From positions 104,154 through 162,107 of the forward strand of contig NZ_BMPI01000018.1 of NCBI RefSeq assembly GCF_014647515.1: a stretch of 57,954 bases of DNA, read 5' to 3'. Under the pieces are notes generated by a model that was given only the letters and a program-made list of their open reading frames with translations, was not told the origin of the DNA and ran no database searches. Positions 50,572 to 57,954 of this stretch are shown piece by piece. Numbering within the stretch: position 1 is the first letter of the stretch; every line of letters starts with the position of its first letter. Origin of the DNA: Dactylosporangium sucinum (GTDB lineage: Bacteria; Actinomycetota; Actinomycetes; Mycobacteriales; Micromonosporaceae). The position numbers and the translations under genes are program-made.

Positions 50572-51006
50572 ATGGCATATGTCGTGGATCCCCGGGTCGA
50601 CGCGTACATCGACGCCCTCCCCGAGTGGCAACGGACCGTCTGCCGCGAGGTCCGCGACCTGGCCCACGCCGCCGACCCGGAGGTCGTCGAGACCGTCAAG
50701 CGCACCGTCCAGCCCTACTTCGTGCTGAACGGCAACATCTGCGCCCTGCTGGCCGCCAAGACCCACGTGAACGTCTTCCTCTACGACGGCGGCATCGTCC
50801 CCGACCCGCAGGGCATCATCACCGGCGGCCACGACAACCAGACCGCCCGCACGGTGGCCGTGCGGCAGGGCGAGCCGGTCCCGGCCGCGCCGCTGCTGGC
50901 CATGTTCCGCCAGATCATCGCCGACAACCGAGCGGGCGGCTGGCGCAAGCTCAAACAACGTCCCACCACGACGGAGACCCCTGACTCCACGCCGCCCGCT
51001 TCATGA
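50572..51006 (+). CDS. DUF1801 (YdhG-like) domain protein
   Basis: A 144-residue cytosolic protein: VDAYIDALPEWQRTVCREVRDLAHAADPEVVETVKRTVQPYFVLNGNIC, then AAKTHVNVFLYDGGIV. This is the YdhG/DUF1801 pattern found in many actinomycetes. No biochemical function is established. The C-terminal Thr/Pro-rich 15 residues look disordered. Its stop lies inside the left arm of the inverted repeat at 51000. Confidence 0.85.
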   Translation: MAYVVDPRVDAYIDALPEWQRTVCREVRDLAHAADPEVVETVKRTVQPYFVLNGNICALLAAKTHVNVFLYDGGIVPDPQGIITGGHDNQTARTVAVRQGEPVPAAPLLAMFRQIIADNRAGGWRKLKQRPTTTETPDSTPPAS

Positions 51007-51057
51007 TCACGGACGTTTCTGGTTCGTTTTCGACACAGAAACGTCCGCGATCATGAA
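51000..51057. terminator. 22-bp inverted repeat terminator
   Basis: Bases 51000-51021 (TTCATGATCACGGACGTTTC...) match the reverse complement of 51036-51057 at 21 of 22 positions, with a 14-base loop. It overlaps the stop codon of the DUF1801 gene. It resembles in design the 26-bp palindrome at 43729, although the sequences differ. Confidence 0.8.
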
Positions 51058-51461
51058 CGGCCCCACGCCTGATCCCCCGGGCCGACGGCTCGGCGAGCAG
51101 TGAACGGAAGTCTTTGCCCGAAGTGCCCGGCTTGTTGGGCCCGGTTGCCGGCAAGCACCCGGCCCCGAGGCCGAGGCCAGCGGCGGCTTCGGCTCGCCGA
51201 TGACCCCGGCCGAACGGCGCTGGCGGCGGACCGGGCAGCGGACGGTCGGGCTCGTGGTTGAGCGTGGCCGGGCGTGGCCGGGCGTGGTTGGGCAACGCAC
51301 GCCGCAGCAACCAGCGCACGGGCGCGGTGTCTGGGCGCTGTCGTGCCCGGCAACCGCTGCGGGTGCCCGGCCGACGGTCGAGCGGCGCACACCGCAGTGG
51401 CCGGGCAGCCGACGCCGACGACCGGCCCGCAGGCTGCGCCGCGCCCTGCGGCTGCGCCGCG
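51058..51461. other. Gene-free interval with short GC-rich repeats
   Basis: About 400 bases between the terminator and the macrodomain gene. Open frames on both strands are low-complexity and lack ribosome-binding sites. The decamer gcgtggccgg occurs twice in tandem, then once as gcgtggttgg (51262-51291). I see no RNA gene or promoter here. Confidence 0.5.
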
Positions 51462-51938
51462 CTAGTCGAAGTCGTAGACCGTGACCGGGATCCCCCGCTC
51501 AGTGAGCTGCGCCGCGATCAGCGGCTCGATCCGCTCCCAGCGCCCCCCGGCCAGCCCGCACCCGATCCGCGGCATGTGCACCGACGCCCCCAACGCCGCC
51601 GCCTCCGCCGCCAGGCGCCCCAGGCACTCCGACACCGCCTCATACCGGATCGGCGGCCCCGACGAGCCGGTCTTCAGCCCGTGCTGGCCGACCATGTTCG
51701 CCACCCAGATGTCCCGCCGCACCTGGACGACCCGCACCGCGCCCAAGCCGAAGTCGTTCGAAGCGCGGTGCCGGTGCCAGTCGCGGTAGTCCCGCTCGGG
51801 CTCCGGCCAGCGGCGCGAGATCGCCACCACGAAGCCCTTGCCCCAGCCGCCCAGGTCGTTGCAGACGTGGGCGATGATCTTCGGGCCGGCCGCCTGGGGG
51901 CTGGTCGCGTCCCCCCGCACATACGCCACCTCAGTCAC
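51462..51938 (-). CDS. Macrodomain (Appr-1''-p-like) protein
   Basis: A 158-residue single macrodomain: YVRGDATSPQ, IIAHVCNDLGGWGKGFVVAIS (ADP-ribose-binding loop, N and G residues), VWVANMVGQHGLKTG and VHMPRIGCGLAGGRWERI (phosphate loop GCGLAGG). It probably binds or hydrolyses ADP-ribose derivatives, as in ADP-ribosyl-phosphatase or de-ADP-ribosylase families. It starts at GTG 51938. There is no linked ADP-ribosyltransferase gene. Confidence 0.92.
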   Translation of the reverse strand: MTEVAYVRGDATSPQAAGPKIIAHVCNDLGGWGKGFVVAISRRWPEPERDYRDWHRHRASNDFGLGAVRVVQVRRDIWVANMVGQHGLKTGSSGPPIRYEAVSECLGRLAAEAAALGASVHMPRIGCGLAGGRWERIEPLIAAQLTERGIPVTVYDFD

Positions 51939-51971
51939 GCCCGAAGCATCTCACCGAGGTACGACAAAATC

Positions 51972-52460
51972 TCACGCCGCAGGAAGCACCACCGCGAACG
52001 GGCGGGGGAAGCCCACCCCGGACAGCTGGCGGGCGCGCAGGTCGGCGACCGGGACCTCGACCACGCGGCCCGGGCCGGGGTTGTAGCAGGACAGCACGCC
52101 GTCCGCGTGGCCGACGATGAGCACCCAGTGGCGGGGGACGATCCGGCCGACCAGCAGCGGCACCGGCCAGTCCGACTCGACGGCGGCGATGACGTCGGCG
52201 AGGTCGTCGCGCAGGAAGCGCCAGCGGTAGCGGGTGTCCAGCGCGGCGGCGTGGCGGTTGATCACCGCGGTCACGCCCCACGGGGTCGTGCCCAGCTTGC
52301 GGGGCCAGAGCACGTTGGCCGCGCGGTGGATGCGGTGCTGCTCGGCCGCCGGGTCGGCGATCGTCCCCAGGTACGCCGGGTCGAGCGTGGCGGAGGCCAC
52401 CATCGCCACCGTGGGACCGCAGGTGAAGCCGTCCGTCTGCCGGATCCCGTGCAGGTCCAA
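51972..52460 (-). CDS. C39-like cysteine peptidase-fold protein
   Basis: A 162-residue protein: MDLHGIRQTDGFTCGPTVAMVASATL carries the catalytic Cys in the QxxGxTCGP motif of papain/C39-like folds, and GRIVPRHWVLIVGHADG carries the His. GVTAVINRHAAAL and YNPGPGRVVEVP complete the fold. No signal peptide is seen. I choose TTG at 52460 because GGGAGG lies five bases upstream. The frame is open much further, but that sequence runs into the csoR gene and looks non-coding. Substrate unknown. Confidence 0.65.
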   Translation of the reverse strand: MDLHGIRQTDGFTCGPTVAMVASATLDPAYLGTIADPAAEQHRIHRAANVLWPRKLGTTPWGVTAVINRHAAALDTRYRWRFLRDDLADVIAAVESDWPVPLLVGRIVPRHWVLIVGHADGVLSCYNPGPGRVVEVPVADLRARQLSGVGFPRPFAVVLPAA

Positions 52461-52561
52461 CCTGGCCTCCCGAACCTCACACCGCCCGCGCGCCGGCCGG
52501 CTTCGCAGGACATGTATCCCACACCGTCGCCCGTGCCGGAAGCGTGTGCTGATCCGGACGA

Positions 52562-52855
52562 TCAGCCGCGGCGCAGCAGCCGGCCCACGGCGGCCATCAT
52601 CTCGCCGGTCATCTCGTCGGCCTTGCCCTCCTCGGCGCCGTGCCGCATGCAGTGCCGGGCGTGGTCGTCGAGCAGGCCGAGGGCGACCTTGTCGAGGGCC
52701 GCCTGGATCGCGCTGATCTGGGTCAGCACGTCGATGCAGTACCGGTCCTCCTCGACCATCTTCTCCACCCCGCGCACCTGCCCCTCGATACGCTTGAGGC
52801 GGCTCTGCAGCTGGTCCTTCGTGGCGGTGTACCCGCGCGGCGTGGCGGTCGTCAT
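52562..52855 (-). CDS. csoR: CsoR-family copper-sensing repressor
   Basis: A 97-residue metal-sensing repressor: QLQSRLKRIEGQVRGVEKMVEEDRYCIDVLTQISAIQAALDKVALGLLDDHARHCMRHG. The Cys (RYCIDVLTQ) and His/Cys (HARHC) spacing is the copper-type C-H-C set. It dissociates from DNA when Cu(I) binds. ATG 52855 is preferred; ATG 52867 is possible. The typical CsoR operator lies just upstream (52882-52898). No copper ATPase or chaperone gene is present in the window. Confidence 0.92.
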   Translation of the reverse strand: MTTATPRGYTATKDQLQSRLKRIEGQVRGVEKMVEEDRYCIDVLTQISAIQAALDKVALGLLDDHARHCMRHGAEEGKADEMTGEMMAAVGRLLRRG

Positions 52856-52881
52856 GTCGTCCAGCATACCGCCGATACCAT

Positions 52882-52898
52882 AAACCCCCAGGGGGTAT
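52882..52898. promoter_or_regulatory. csoR: CsoR operator
   Basis: On the minus strand the sequence reads ATACCCCCTGGGGGTTT, which closely follows the copper CsoR box TACCCCNNNGGGGTA. It lies between csoR and the divergent GGDEF-EAL gene, 27 bases above the csoR ATG and about 60 bases from the GGDEF-EAL start. It fits autoregulation and could also affect the divergent gene. Confidence 0.85.
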
Positions 52899-52958
52899 CA
52901 AGTCCCCGCCGGGGCCACAACGCTCAACCCGGACCGGGCCGCTGCCGATAACGTACCC

Positions 52959-55154
52959 GTGGGAATGCGCGCCTGGTGGTTGGTCGGTGGCCTGCTGGTG
53001 GCCGCCTACCCGGTGCTACCGCGGCACGCCCTGGGCACCGCGCTCCTGTACGAGGTCGCCGGCCTGGTCATGATCCTCGCCGTGCTGTTCGGGGTGCGCC
53101 GCAACGCGCCCGGGCGGCCTTCCGTGTGGTACTGGCTGGCGGCCGGCCTGGGCGTCTGGGTTGGCGGCCGCGTCGTGCACGACATCAGCGTGCGGGTGCT
53201 GGACCACCGCCATGCCTTCCCGTCCCCGGCCGACGCGTTCCTGCTGGTCGCGCACGCCCTGATCGCCGTGGGCCTGTGGCGGCTGGTGCGCTCGCAGAAG
53301 GGCGTCATCGACGCCTGCATCATCGGCGCCGGCGCCGGCCTGCTGTTCTTCGTCTTCGTCGTGCTGCCCGTCGCCCGCTTCGAGGACGGCAGCGCGCCGC
53401 GGCGGATGTTCATGATCGCCTACCCGGCGGCGAACGTGCTGCTCATGGTGCTGCTCGCCCGGCTGCTCGGCGCCCGGGCGGCCCGCACGCGGAGCCTGCG
53501 GCTGGTGGTCGCCGCGGTCGTGCTCATGGTCGTGGCCGACGCCGCGACCTCGGTGCTCGCGTACCGCCTGAGCGACCCGCGCGCCGTCGCGCACGTCGGC
53601 TGGCTGCTGGCGGGCCTCTGCCTCGGCGCCGCCGCGCTGCACCCGTCGATGCGCTCGGTGGGGGAGACCGAGGCCGACGCGGTGTCGGGCCTGACCCGGT
53701 GGCGTCTGGCGGTACTGGCGGTCAGCTCCCTCATCGCCCCGGCGCTCCTGCTCGTGCAGGGCGCCGCCGGCGCCGCCATCGACTGGCTCGCCATCGGTGT
53801 CGTCGCCGTCGTCCTGTTCGTCCTGGTCGTGGTCCGGATGGCCGGCCTGGTCGGCCAGGTCCAGACGCAGGCCGACCAGCTCAGCGAGCTGGCCATGCGC
53901 GACGACCTCACCGGCCTGCCGAATCGCCGCCTGCTGGAGGAGCTGATCCGCGACGAGCTCGACGCGGGCGCCGAGCTGCAGGTCGCCTTCATCGACCTCG
54001 ACGACTTCAAGCGAATCAACGACGGCCTCGGTCACGCCGTCGGCGACCAGCTGCTGGTGGCCGTCGGCAAGCGCCTCGGCGGGGTCCTGCGCCCCGGCGA
54101 CGTGGTGGTCCGGCTCGGCGGCGACGAGTTCGCCGTCCTCATGCCCGGCACCGGCCCGGCCACGGCCGACGCCCTGGTCACCGAGCTGGCCGCGGCCCTG
54201 GAGCAGCCCGTCTACGCCGGCGAGCACCACCTGCTCGTCCAGGCGAGCATCGGCGTCGCCGACGCCGCCGGCACCCGCGACCCGTTCGAGGTGCTGCGCC
54301 GCGCCGACGTCGCGATGTACGCGGCCAAGGAGAGCAGCGGCCACCAGGAGCGCTTCCGGCCCGAGCTGGACCAGCGCGCCGCCGAGCACGCCCGGCTGGG
54401 CGCGCAGCTGCGCGAGGCGCTCGACCGGGGTCAGTTCCAGCTCGTGTACCAGCCCATCGTCGCCCTGCCGCACGGGCGCCTGGCCGGCGTCGAGGCCCTG
54501 ATCCGCTGGCACCACCCGACCCTGGGCTTCATGAGCCCCGCGGAGTTCATCCCGGTCGCCGAGCGCAACGGCCAGATCGTCGAGCTCGGCGCGTGGATCC
54601 TGCTGGAGGCGTGCTCCCAGGCGGCGACCTGGCTCGCCACCCTCGGCGACGCGGCGCCGGGCAAGGTGAGCGTGAACGTGTCGGCCCGGCAGCTGGCCGA
54701 GCCCGACTTCGCCGAGGTGGTCGCGGCGGTACTGGCGGCGACCGGCCTCCCCGCCGAGCGCCTCGCGATCGAGGTGACCGAGACGGCGGTCTTCGGCGGC
54801 GGCCGCGCGATCGAGGCGCTCGACGCCGTCCACGCGCTCGGCGTGCGCATCGCGCTCGACGACTTCGGCACCGGTCACTCGTCGCTGGGCCTGCTGCAGA
54901 CCTGCCCGGTCGACATCCTCAAGGTCGACAAGTCCTTCGTCGACAACATCACGATGGCCGGCCGCCACTCGGTGATCGCCACCGCACTGATCAACGTCAG
55001 CGACGGCCTGAACCTGGAGGCGATCGCCGAGGGCGTCGAGACCGCCGAGCAGGCCCAGGAGCTGTACCGCCTCGGTTACCGCTTCGCGCAGGGGTACCAC
55101 TTCGGCCGCCCGGTCGCCCAGCCCGAGTTCGCCCTGGCGCCCGCGGCCGCCTGA
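52959..55154 (+). CDS. Membrane-bound GGDEF-EAL protein (c-di-GMP turnover)
   Basis: A 731-residue protein. About nine TM segments form an N-terminal membrane sensor (1-310). A GGDEF domain (about 320-480) has MRDDLTGLPNRRLLEELI and the intact A-site LGGDEFAV. An EAL domain (about 495-725) has GVEALIRW (EAL), EVTETAV, ALDDFGTGHSSLGLL and KVDKSFVDNI. Metal-binding residues of both domains look complete, so it may make and degrade c-di-GMP. The start is GTG 52959 or ATG 52965. It is convergent with tdk six bases away. Confidence 0.93.
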   Translation: MGMRAWWLVGGLLVAAYPVLPRHALGTALLYEVAGLVMILAVLFGVRRNAPGRPSVWYWLAAGLGVWVGGRVVHDISVRVLDHRHAFPSPADAFLLVAHALIAVGLWRLVRSQKGVIDACIIGAGAGLLFFVFVVLPVARFEDGSAPRRMFMIAYPAANVLLMVLLARLLGARAARTRSLRLVVAAVVLMVVADAATSVLAYRLSDPRAVAHVGWLLAGLCLGAAALHPSMRSVGETEADAVSGLTRWRLAVLAVSSLIAPALLLVQGAAGAAIDWLAIGVVAVVLFVLVVVRMAGLVGQVQTQADQLSELAMRDDLTGLPNRRLLEELIRDELDAGAELQVAFIDLDDFKRINDGLGHAVGDQLLVAVGKRLGGVLRPGDVVVRLGGDEFAVLMPGTGPATADALVTELAAALEQPVYAGEHHLLVQASIGVADAAGTRDPFEVLRRADVAMYAAKESSGHQERFRPELDQRAAEHARLGAQLREALDRGQFQLVYQPIVALPHGRLAGVEALIRWHHPTLGFMSPAEFIPVAERNGQIVELGAWILLEACSQAATWLATLGDAAPGKVSVNVSARQLAEPDFAEVVAAVLAATGLPAERLAIEVTETAVFGGGRAIEALDAVHALGVRIALDDFGTGHSSLGLLQTCPVDILKVDKSFVDNITMAGRHSVIATALINVSDGLNLEAIAEGVETAEQAQELYRLGYRFAQGYHFGRPVAQPEFALAPAAA

Positions 55155-55160
55155 CCCGGA

Positions 55161-55742
55161 TCAACGCGGGACGGCGAGCGGGCGGGGGAGGGCGACGCAG
55201 GCGCGGCAGCGGGCCTCGTACGTGTAGGTGCCGTCGTCGGGCAGGGCGGTCGACGGGGCCAGCTCGCGCAGGAACGGCTCGCCGTGCTCCAGGACCTGGG
55301 TGTACACGGCGCTGAAGCCGCGGCAGCGGTCGCAGACCGCCCGGCGGTACGTGACGCTGGCCGGGCCGAGCTCCAGCAGCGCGCGCACCGGCGCGAACAG
55401 CTCCCCGCGGTGATCGAGGTCGATGCCGGCCGCGACGACACGGGTGCCCCGGGCGAGCAGCAGGCGCACCACCTCCATGTCGGCGAGCGCGAACATGTGC
55501 ACCTCGTCGATGCCGACCACGTCGAGCTCCTCGTCGAGGGCGGTGGCCAGCGACGTGGTCTTGACCGTGGCGAGGGCGGCGCCGCTGCGCGACATGACCC
55601 CGGCGTCGCGGACGTGCCGGGCGCTCTGGAACACGCGGTGGCGCGCGTCGGTGTACTGCAGCGGCGACAGCAGGCTCACCAGCTCCAGCGACTTGCCGCT
55701 CTTCATCGGGCCCAGGATGACGGTCAGATCCACGGGCGACAC
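55161..55742 (-). CDS. tdk: Thymidine kinase (type II)
   Basis: This phosphorylates thymidine to dTMP in pyrimidine salvage. The 193-residue enzyme shows P-loop LGPMKSGKSLELV, the DEVHMF motif in VVGIDEVHMFAL, and the lasso and zinc site CDRC with CRAC near the C-terminus. YTYEARCRACVALPR is the usual C-terminal zinc lobe. It starts at GTG 55742, with Walker A directly after the start as expected. Confidence 0.95.
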   Translation of the reverse strand: MSPVDLTVILGPMKSGKSLELVSLLSPLQYTDARHRVFQSARHVRDAGVMSRSGAALATVKTTSLATALDEELDVVGIDEVHMFALADMEVVRLLLARGTRVVAAGIDLDHRGELFAPVRALLELGPASVTYRRAVCDRCRGFSAVYTQVLEHGEPFLRELAPSTALPDDGTYTYEARCRACVALPRPLAVPR

Positions 55743-55836
55743 GCTACCGCCTCGACGCCGTGCGTTCAGCCGTGTGACATCTCACGCTGTGCCGCCCCCG
55801 GTTGCGACCTTGGCCCGGACGGGGCATGTTGGAGGC

Positions 55837-56130
55837 ATGCCCCTCGTTTCGCCACGCAGCCCCCTGCGGCGTGGCGCGCGACGGTTGGCGCTCGCGATCT
55901 GTGCCCTGATCCTCGGCGCCGGGTTCACGCCCGCGCTGCCGTCCACAGTGGAGCCCATCCCGGTCCGGGTCGTCCTCGGCCACCGGTCCACTGTGGAGCT
56001 GCCGGTCGCGGAACCGGCGGTCGAGGAGGTCCCGCCGCGGCCCGTTCCCGTGCATCATGAGCAGCTCATTCCCGGCGGGCGCCCGGTCGGCGCCGTCGCC
56101 GGTCGCGCACCACCCCGCACCTCGGCGTAG
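55837..56130 (+). CDS. Small secreted or membrane-anchored protein, unknown
   Basis: A 97-residue product. The N-terminus LRRGARRLALAICALILGAGFTPALP is a signal peptide or anchor. A short region contains two STVE motifs (PSTVEPIPVRVVLGH and RSTVELPVAEPAVEEVP), and the Pro/Arg-rich tail shows no known domain. The ATG at 55837 has TTGGAGG six bases upstream, which supports translation. The next gene starts 45 bases later on the same strand. Confidence 0.6.
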   Translation: MPLVSPRSPLRRGARRLALAICALILGAGFTPALPSTVEPIPVRVVLGHRSTVELPVAEPAVEEVPPRPVPVHHEQLIPGGRPVGAVAGRAPPRTSA

Positions 56131-56175
56131 TCGACGAGTTCCCCCTCCGGTTCGACCCCCCTCGAAGGTGCTGCC

Positions 56176-56922
56176 ATGGACTTCTCCCAGGGAATGGGCC
56201 AGGCGCTGGCCATCTGGCTCGCGCTGCTCGCCGCCGTCCTGATCACGTTCGCGATCCTGACCTTCCTGTCGCGCCGCGGCAGCGGCGGTCCGTCCTGGTG
56301 GGCGCGGCTGCGCAAGGCCGTGCGCGACCCCGAGGCGGCCAAGGAACGCCAGGCCAGGGCCGAGCGGAGCGCGGCCGCGATCGCGGAGCTGGAGCGGTAC
56401 ACCGAGGAGGTGGCCGTCGCCGCCGGTCGCGCGACCGTCATGGCCGAGCGCCGGCGGGGCGAGTGGGAGGCCGCCCAGCGCACCCAGGAGGCGGCCTGGC
56501 GGGCCTTCGAGGAGACCGAGGCGGGCGTGCGCCGGCTGCGCCAGGCCAACGCGTTCCCGCTGGTCGAGGACGACCCGGCGATCCGGCGGCGGCACCTGGT
56601 GCGGATCGTCAACCAGGCGCACCAGCGCGGCGAGATCTCGGCGGTCCAGCTCGCCGACGCCCTCATGGGCCGGCACGGCTGGGACCCGGCGGCGCACCCG
56701 TTCGAGCAGGAGCTCACGCTGCGCAGGATGATCCGCGACCGGAAGTTCCACGCGTACCAGGAGGCGTCGGAGGTCGAGCGGCTGGCCGCCAAGGCCGCCG
56801 ACCTCGCCATGGCCGCGAAGCGCAGCCTCGACGACGAGGCCTTCGACGCGCAGCTGCGGCTGCGCAAGGCGATCCGGCCGGAGGCGCCGGCGCCGTCGCT
56901 GCGCACGGTGCCGGCCCGGTAG
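56176..56922 (+). CDS. Single-TM coiled-coil protein, unknown
   Basis: A 248-residue protein. One N-terminal TM helix (LAIWLALLAAVLITFAILTFL) is followed by a basic stretch and long helical regions rich in Ala, Glu and Arg (AAKERQARAERSAAAIAELERYTEEVAVAAGRATVMAERRRGEWEAAQRTQ). A less repetitive part follows, with ALMGRHGWDPAAHPFEQELTLRRMIRDRKF. No enzyme motif was found. It resembles actinobacterial membrane-anchored coiled-coil proteins linked to cell envelope or division, but this is only a pattern match. ATG 56176 is the first in frame. Confidence 0.7.
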   Translation: MDFSQGMGQALAIWLALLAAVLITFAILTFLSRRGSGGPSWWARLRKAVRDPEAAKERQARAERSAAAIAELERYTEEVAVAAGRATVMAERRRGEWEAAQRTQEAAWRAFEETEAGVRRLRQANAFPLVEDDPAIRRRHLVRIVNQAHQRGEISAVQLADALMGRHGWDPAAHPFEQELTLRRMIRDRKFHAYQEASEVERLAAKAADLAMAAKRSLDDEAFDAQLRLRKAIRPEAPAPSLRTVPAR

Positions 56923-56954
56923 GGGGCGCGCGGCCGCCCGCGCGGCGTGCAACC

Positions 56955-57572
56955 ATGCCTTCCGTGACCATCCGACTGCTCATTGCCGACGACCAGGCCC
57001 TCGTGCGTGGGGCACTCGCGGCGCTGCTCGACCTGGAGGCCGACCTGACGGTCGTGGCCGAGGTCGGCCGCGGCGACGAGGTCGTGGCCGTGGCGAAGGA
57101 GGCACGGCCCGACGTGGCGCTGCTCGACGTCGAGATGCCCGGGATGGACGGCATCGCCGCCGCCGCGGCGCTGCGCAAGGCCATGCCGGGCTGCAAGGTG
57201 CTCATGGTGACGACCTTCGGCCGTCCCGGCTACCTGCGCCGGGCCATGGCCGCCGGCGCCTCCGGCTTCGTCGTGAAGGACACGCCGGCCCGGCAGCTCG
57301 CCGACGCGGTCCGGCGGATCGCGTCCGGCCTGCGGGTCGTCGACCCGGCGCTCGCCGCCGAGACCCTGGCCAGCGGCGAGAGCCCGCTGACCCCGCGCGA
57401 GGCCGACGCGCTGCGGGCGGCCCGCACCGGCGGCACCGTGGCCGACATCGCCGGCCAGCTGGGCCTGTCCGAGGGCACGGTCCGCAACCATCTGTCGTCG
57501 GCGATCGGCAAGACCGGCGCCCGCACCCGCGCCGAGGCGGTCCGTCTCGCGGACGAGAACGGCTGGCTTTAG
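56955..57572 (+). CDS. NarL/LuxR-family response regulator (orphan)
   Basis: A 205-residue regulator: IRLLIADDQALVRGALAALL, phospho-Asp in DVALLDVEMPGMDGIAAAAAL, VTTFGRPGYLRRAMAAGASGFVVKD (Lys), and LuxR HTH LTPREADALRAARTGGTVADIAGQLGLSEGTVRNHLSSAIGKTGARTRAEAV. It resembles DesR-type regulators. No histidine kinase gene is adjacent on the left, and the right side is cut by the window end after an unrelated gene. Confidence 0.93.
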   Translation: MPSVTIRLLIADDQALVRGALAALLDLEADLTVVAEVGRGDEVVAVAKEARPDVALLDVEMPGMDGIAAAAALRKAMPGCKVLMVTTFGRPGYLRRAMAAGASGFVVKDTPARQLADAVRRIASGLRVVDPALAAETLASGESPLTPREADALRAARTGGTVADIAGQLGLSEGTVRNHLSSAIGKTGARTRAEAVRLADENGWL

Positions 57573-57608
57573 ATGTCACAGCCTCGATCCCGGACGTACA
57601 GTCTCGGC

Positions 57609-57866
57609 ATGACCGGTTCCGGAGCGCAGCGGAGGAGGCCGGTCGTCATGGGCTCAGTCTTGAAGGCATGCGGCCGGAGCGAAGCGGAGGACGTATGACC
57701 GGTTCCGGAGCGCAGCGGAGGAGGCCGGTCGTCATGGGCTCTGTTTGGAAGGCATGCGGCCGGAGCGAAGCGGAGGACGGATGACCGGTTCCGGAGCGCA
57801 GCGGAGGAGGCCGGGCATCATGGGCTCAGTCTTGAAGGCATGCGGCCGGAGCGAAGCGGAGGACGC
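57609..57866 (+). repeat. Three 86-bp tandem repeats, each a coupled 29-codon mini-ORF
   Basis: Copies start at 57609, 57695 and 57781, each beginning ATGACCGGTTCCGGAGCGCA and ending with a purine-rich SD (gcggagga) just before the next ATG. Each reads MTGSGAQRRRPVVMGSVLKA continuing CGRSEAEDV with small variants. Each stop overlaps the next ATG as ATGA. The last ATGA leads into the gene at 57867. Whether the mini-ORFs are translated is unknown. Confidence 0.75.
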
Positions 57867-57954
57867 ATGACCGCACTCCTCGCCAGCGGCCGCGACGCTG
57901 ACGTCTACGCGCTCGACGAGCGGCGGGTGCTGCGGCGGTATCGCAAGGGCGGCG
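57867..57954 (+). CDS. Phosphotransferase-family protein, N-terminal fragment (cut by window end)
   Basis: The frame gives MTALLASGRDADVYALDERR then VLRRYRKGG before the sequence ends. LLASGRDADVYALDxxRVLRRYR is the nucleotide-loop start of aminoglycoside-phosphotransferase/choline-kinase-like proteins in actinomycetes. It starts at the ATG that ends the third 86-bp repeat, with gcggagga as SD. The rest lies outside the window. Confidence 0.65.
   Translation, partial: MTALLASGRDADVYALDERRVLRRYRKGG

Noticed and set aside
51007..51460. Open frames on both strands after the DUF1801 gene
   Set aside because: Low-complexity Arg/Pro/Gly-rich translations without ribosome-binding sites; the strand overlap indicates chance.

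Overview
The window is high-GC, densely coded DNA from a filamentous actinomycete. The best guess is a member of the Micromonosporaceae (Actinoplanes-like). This rests on codon bias, frequent GTG starts, a CBM2-GH6 cellulase, a SARP regulator, the GerMN lipoprotein/two-component operon and the MHYT-like membrane protein. It is not proven from sequence alone. No rRNA was seen; one tRNA-Ala(GGC) is present.

Left flank (1-13.2 kb): an eroded accessory zone. It holds an IS66-like transposase scrap, a Uma2 nuclease gene, a collapsed VapBC toxin-antitoxin pair, three large secreted or surface proteins (one a GH6 exocellulase), a degenerate MHYT-type membrane protein, an aldo/keto reductase, a decayed sigma/anti-sigma locus and a dispersed intergenic repeat.

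Centre (13.3-36.3 kb): a complete RiPP (ribosomally made, post-translationally modified peptide) cluster of the azole plus dehydroamino-acid type, related to thiopeptide and goadsporin clusters. It is bracketed by two paralogous TPR proteins on opposite strands. Gene order is: SARP regulator; RRE/E1-like leader-binding protein with a degenerate YcaO tail; YcaO-1; SagB dehydrogenase; split LanB glutamylation and elimination proteins; RRE-like/site-2-protease fusion; ABC transporter pair; YcaO-2; M20 amidohydrolase; LLM flavin oxidoreductase; four short precursor genes; terminator. Six consecutive gene junctions from LanB to the amidohydrolase overlap by four bases (GTGA or ATGA), so this is one translationally coupled operon. 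The four precursors are a tandem duplication of a two-peptide unit with cores made almost only of Ser, Thr and Cys. No separate second small LanB-like [4+2] cyclase (thiopeptide pyridine synthase) is visible. The expected product is therefore a heavily dehydrated and heterocyclised peptide set, possibly with D-Ala/D-Abu made by the LLM protein, rather than a classical thiopeptide macrocycle.

Right flank (36.4-58 kb): more ordinary chromosome. It holds a YefM-YoeB toxin-antitoxin with a perfect palindromic operator, a 53-bp tandem repeat beside tRNA-Ala, yqgE, mtnP, two two-component systems (one with a GerMN lipoprotein as in MtrAB-LpqB), MarR/MFS, an ECF sigma factor with SnoaL tail, a PAP2 phosphatase, a macrodomain protein, a C39-like peptidase, CsoR with its operator, a GGDEF-EAL protein, thymidine kinase, an orphan NarL-type regulator, and an 86-bp triple repeat that reads as three coupled mini-ORFs leading into a truncated phosphotransferase gene.
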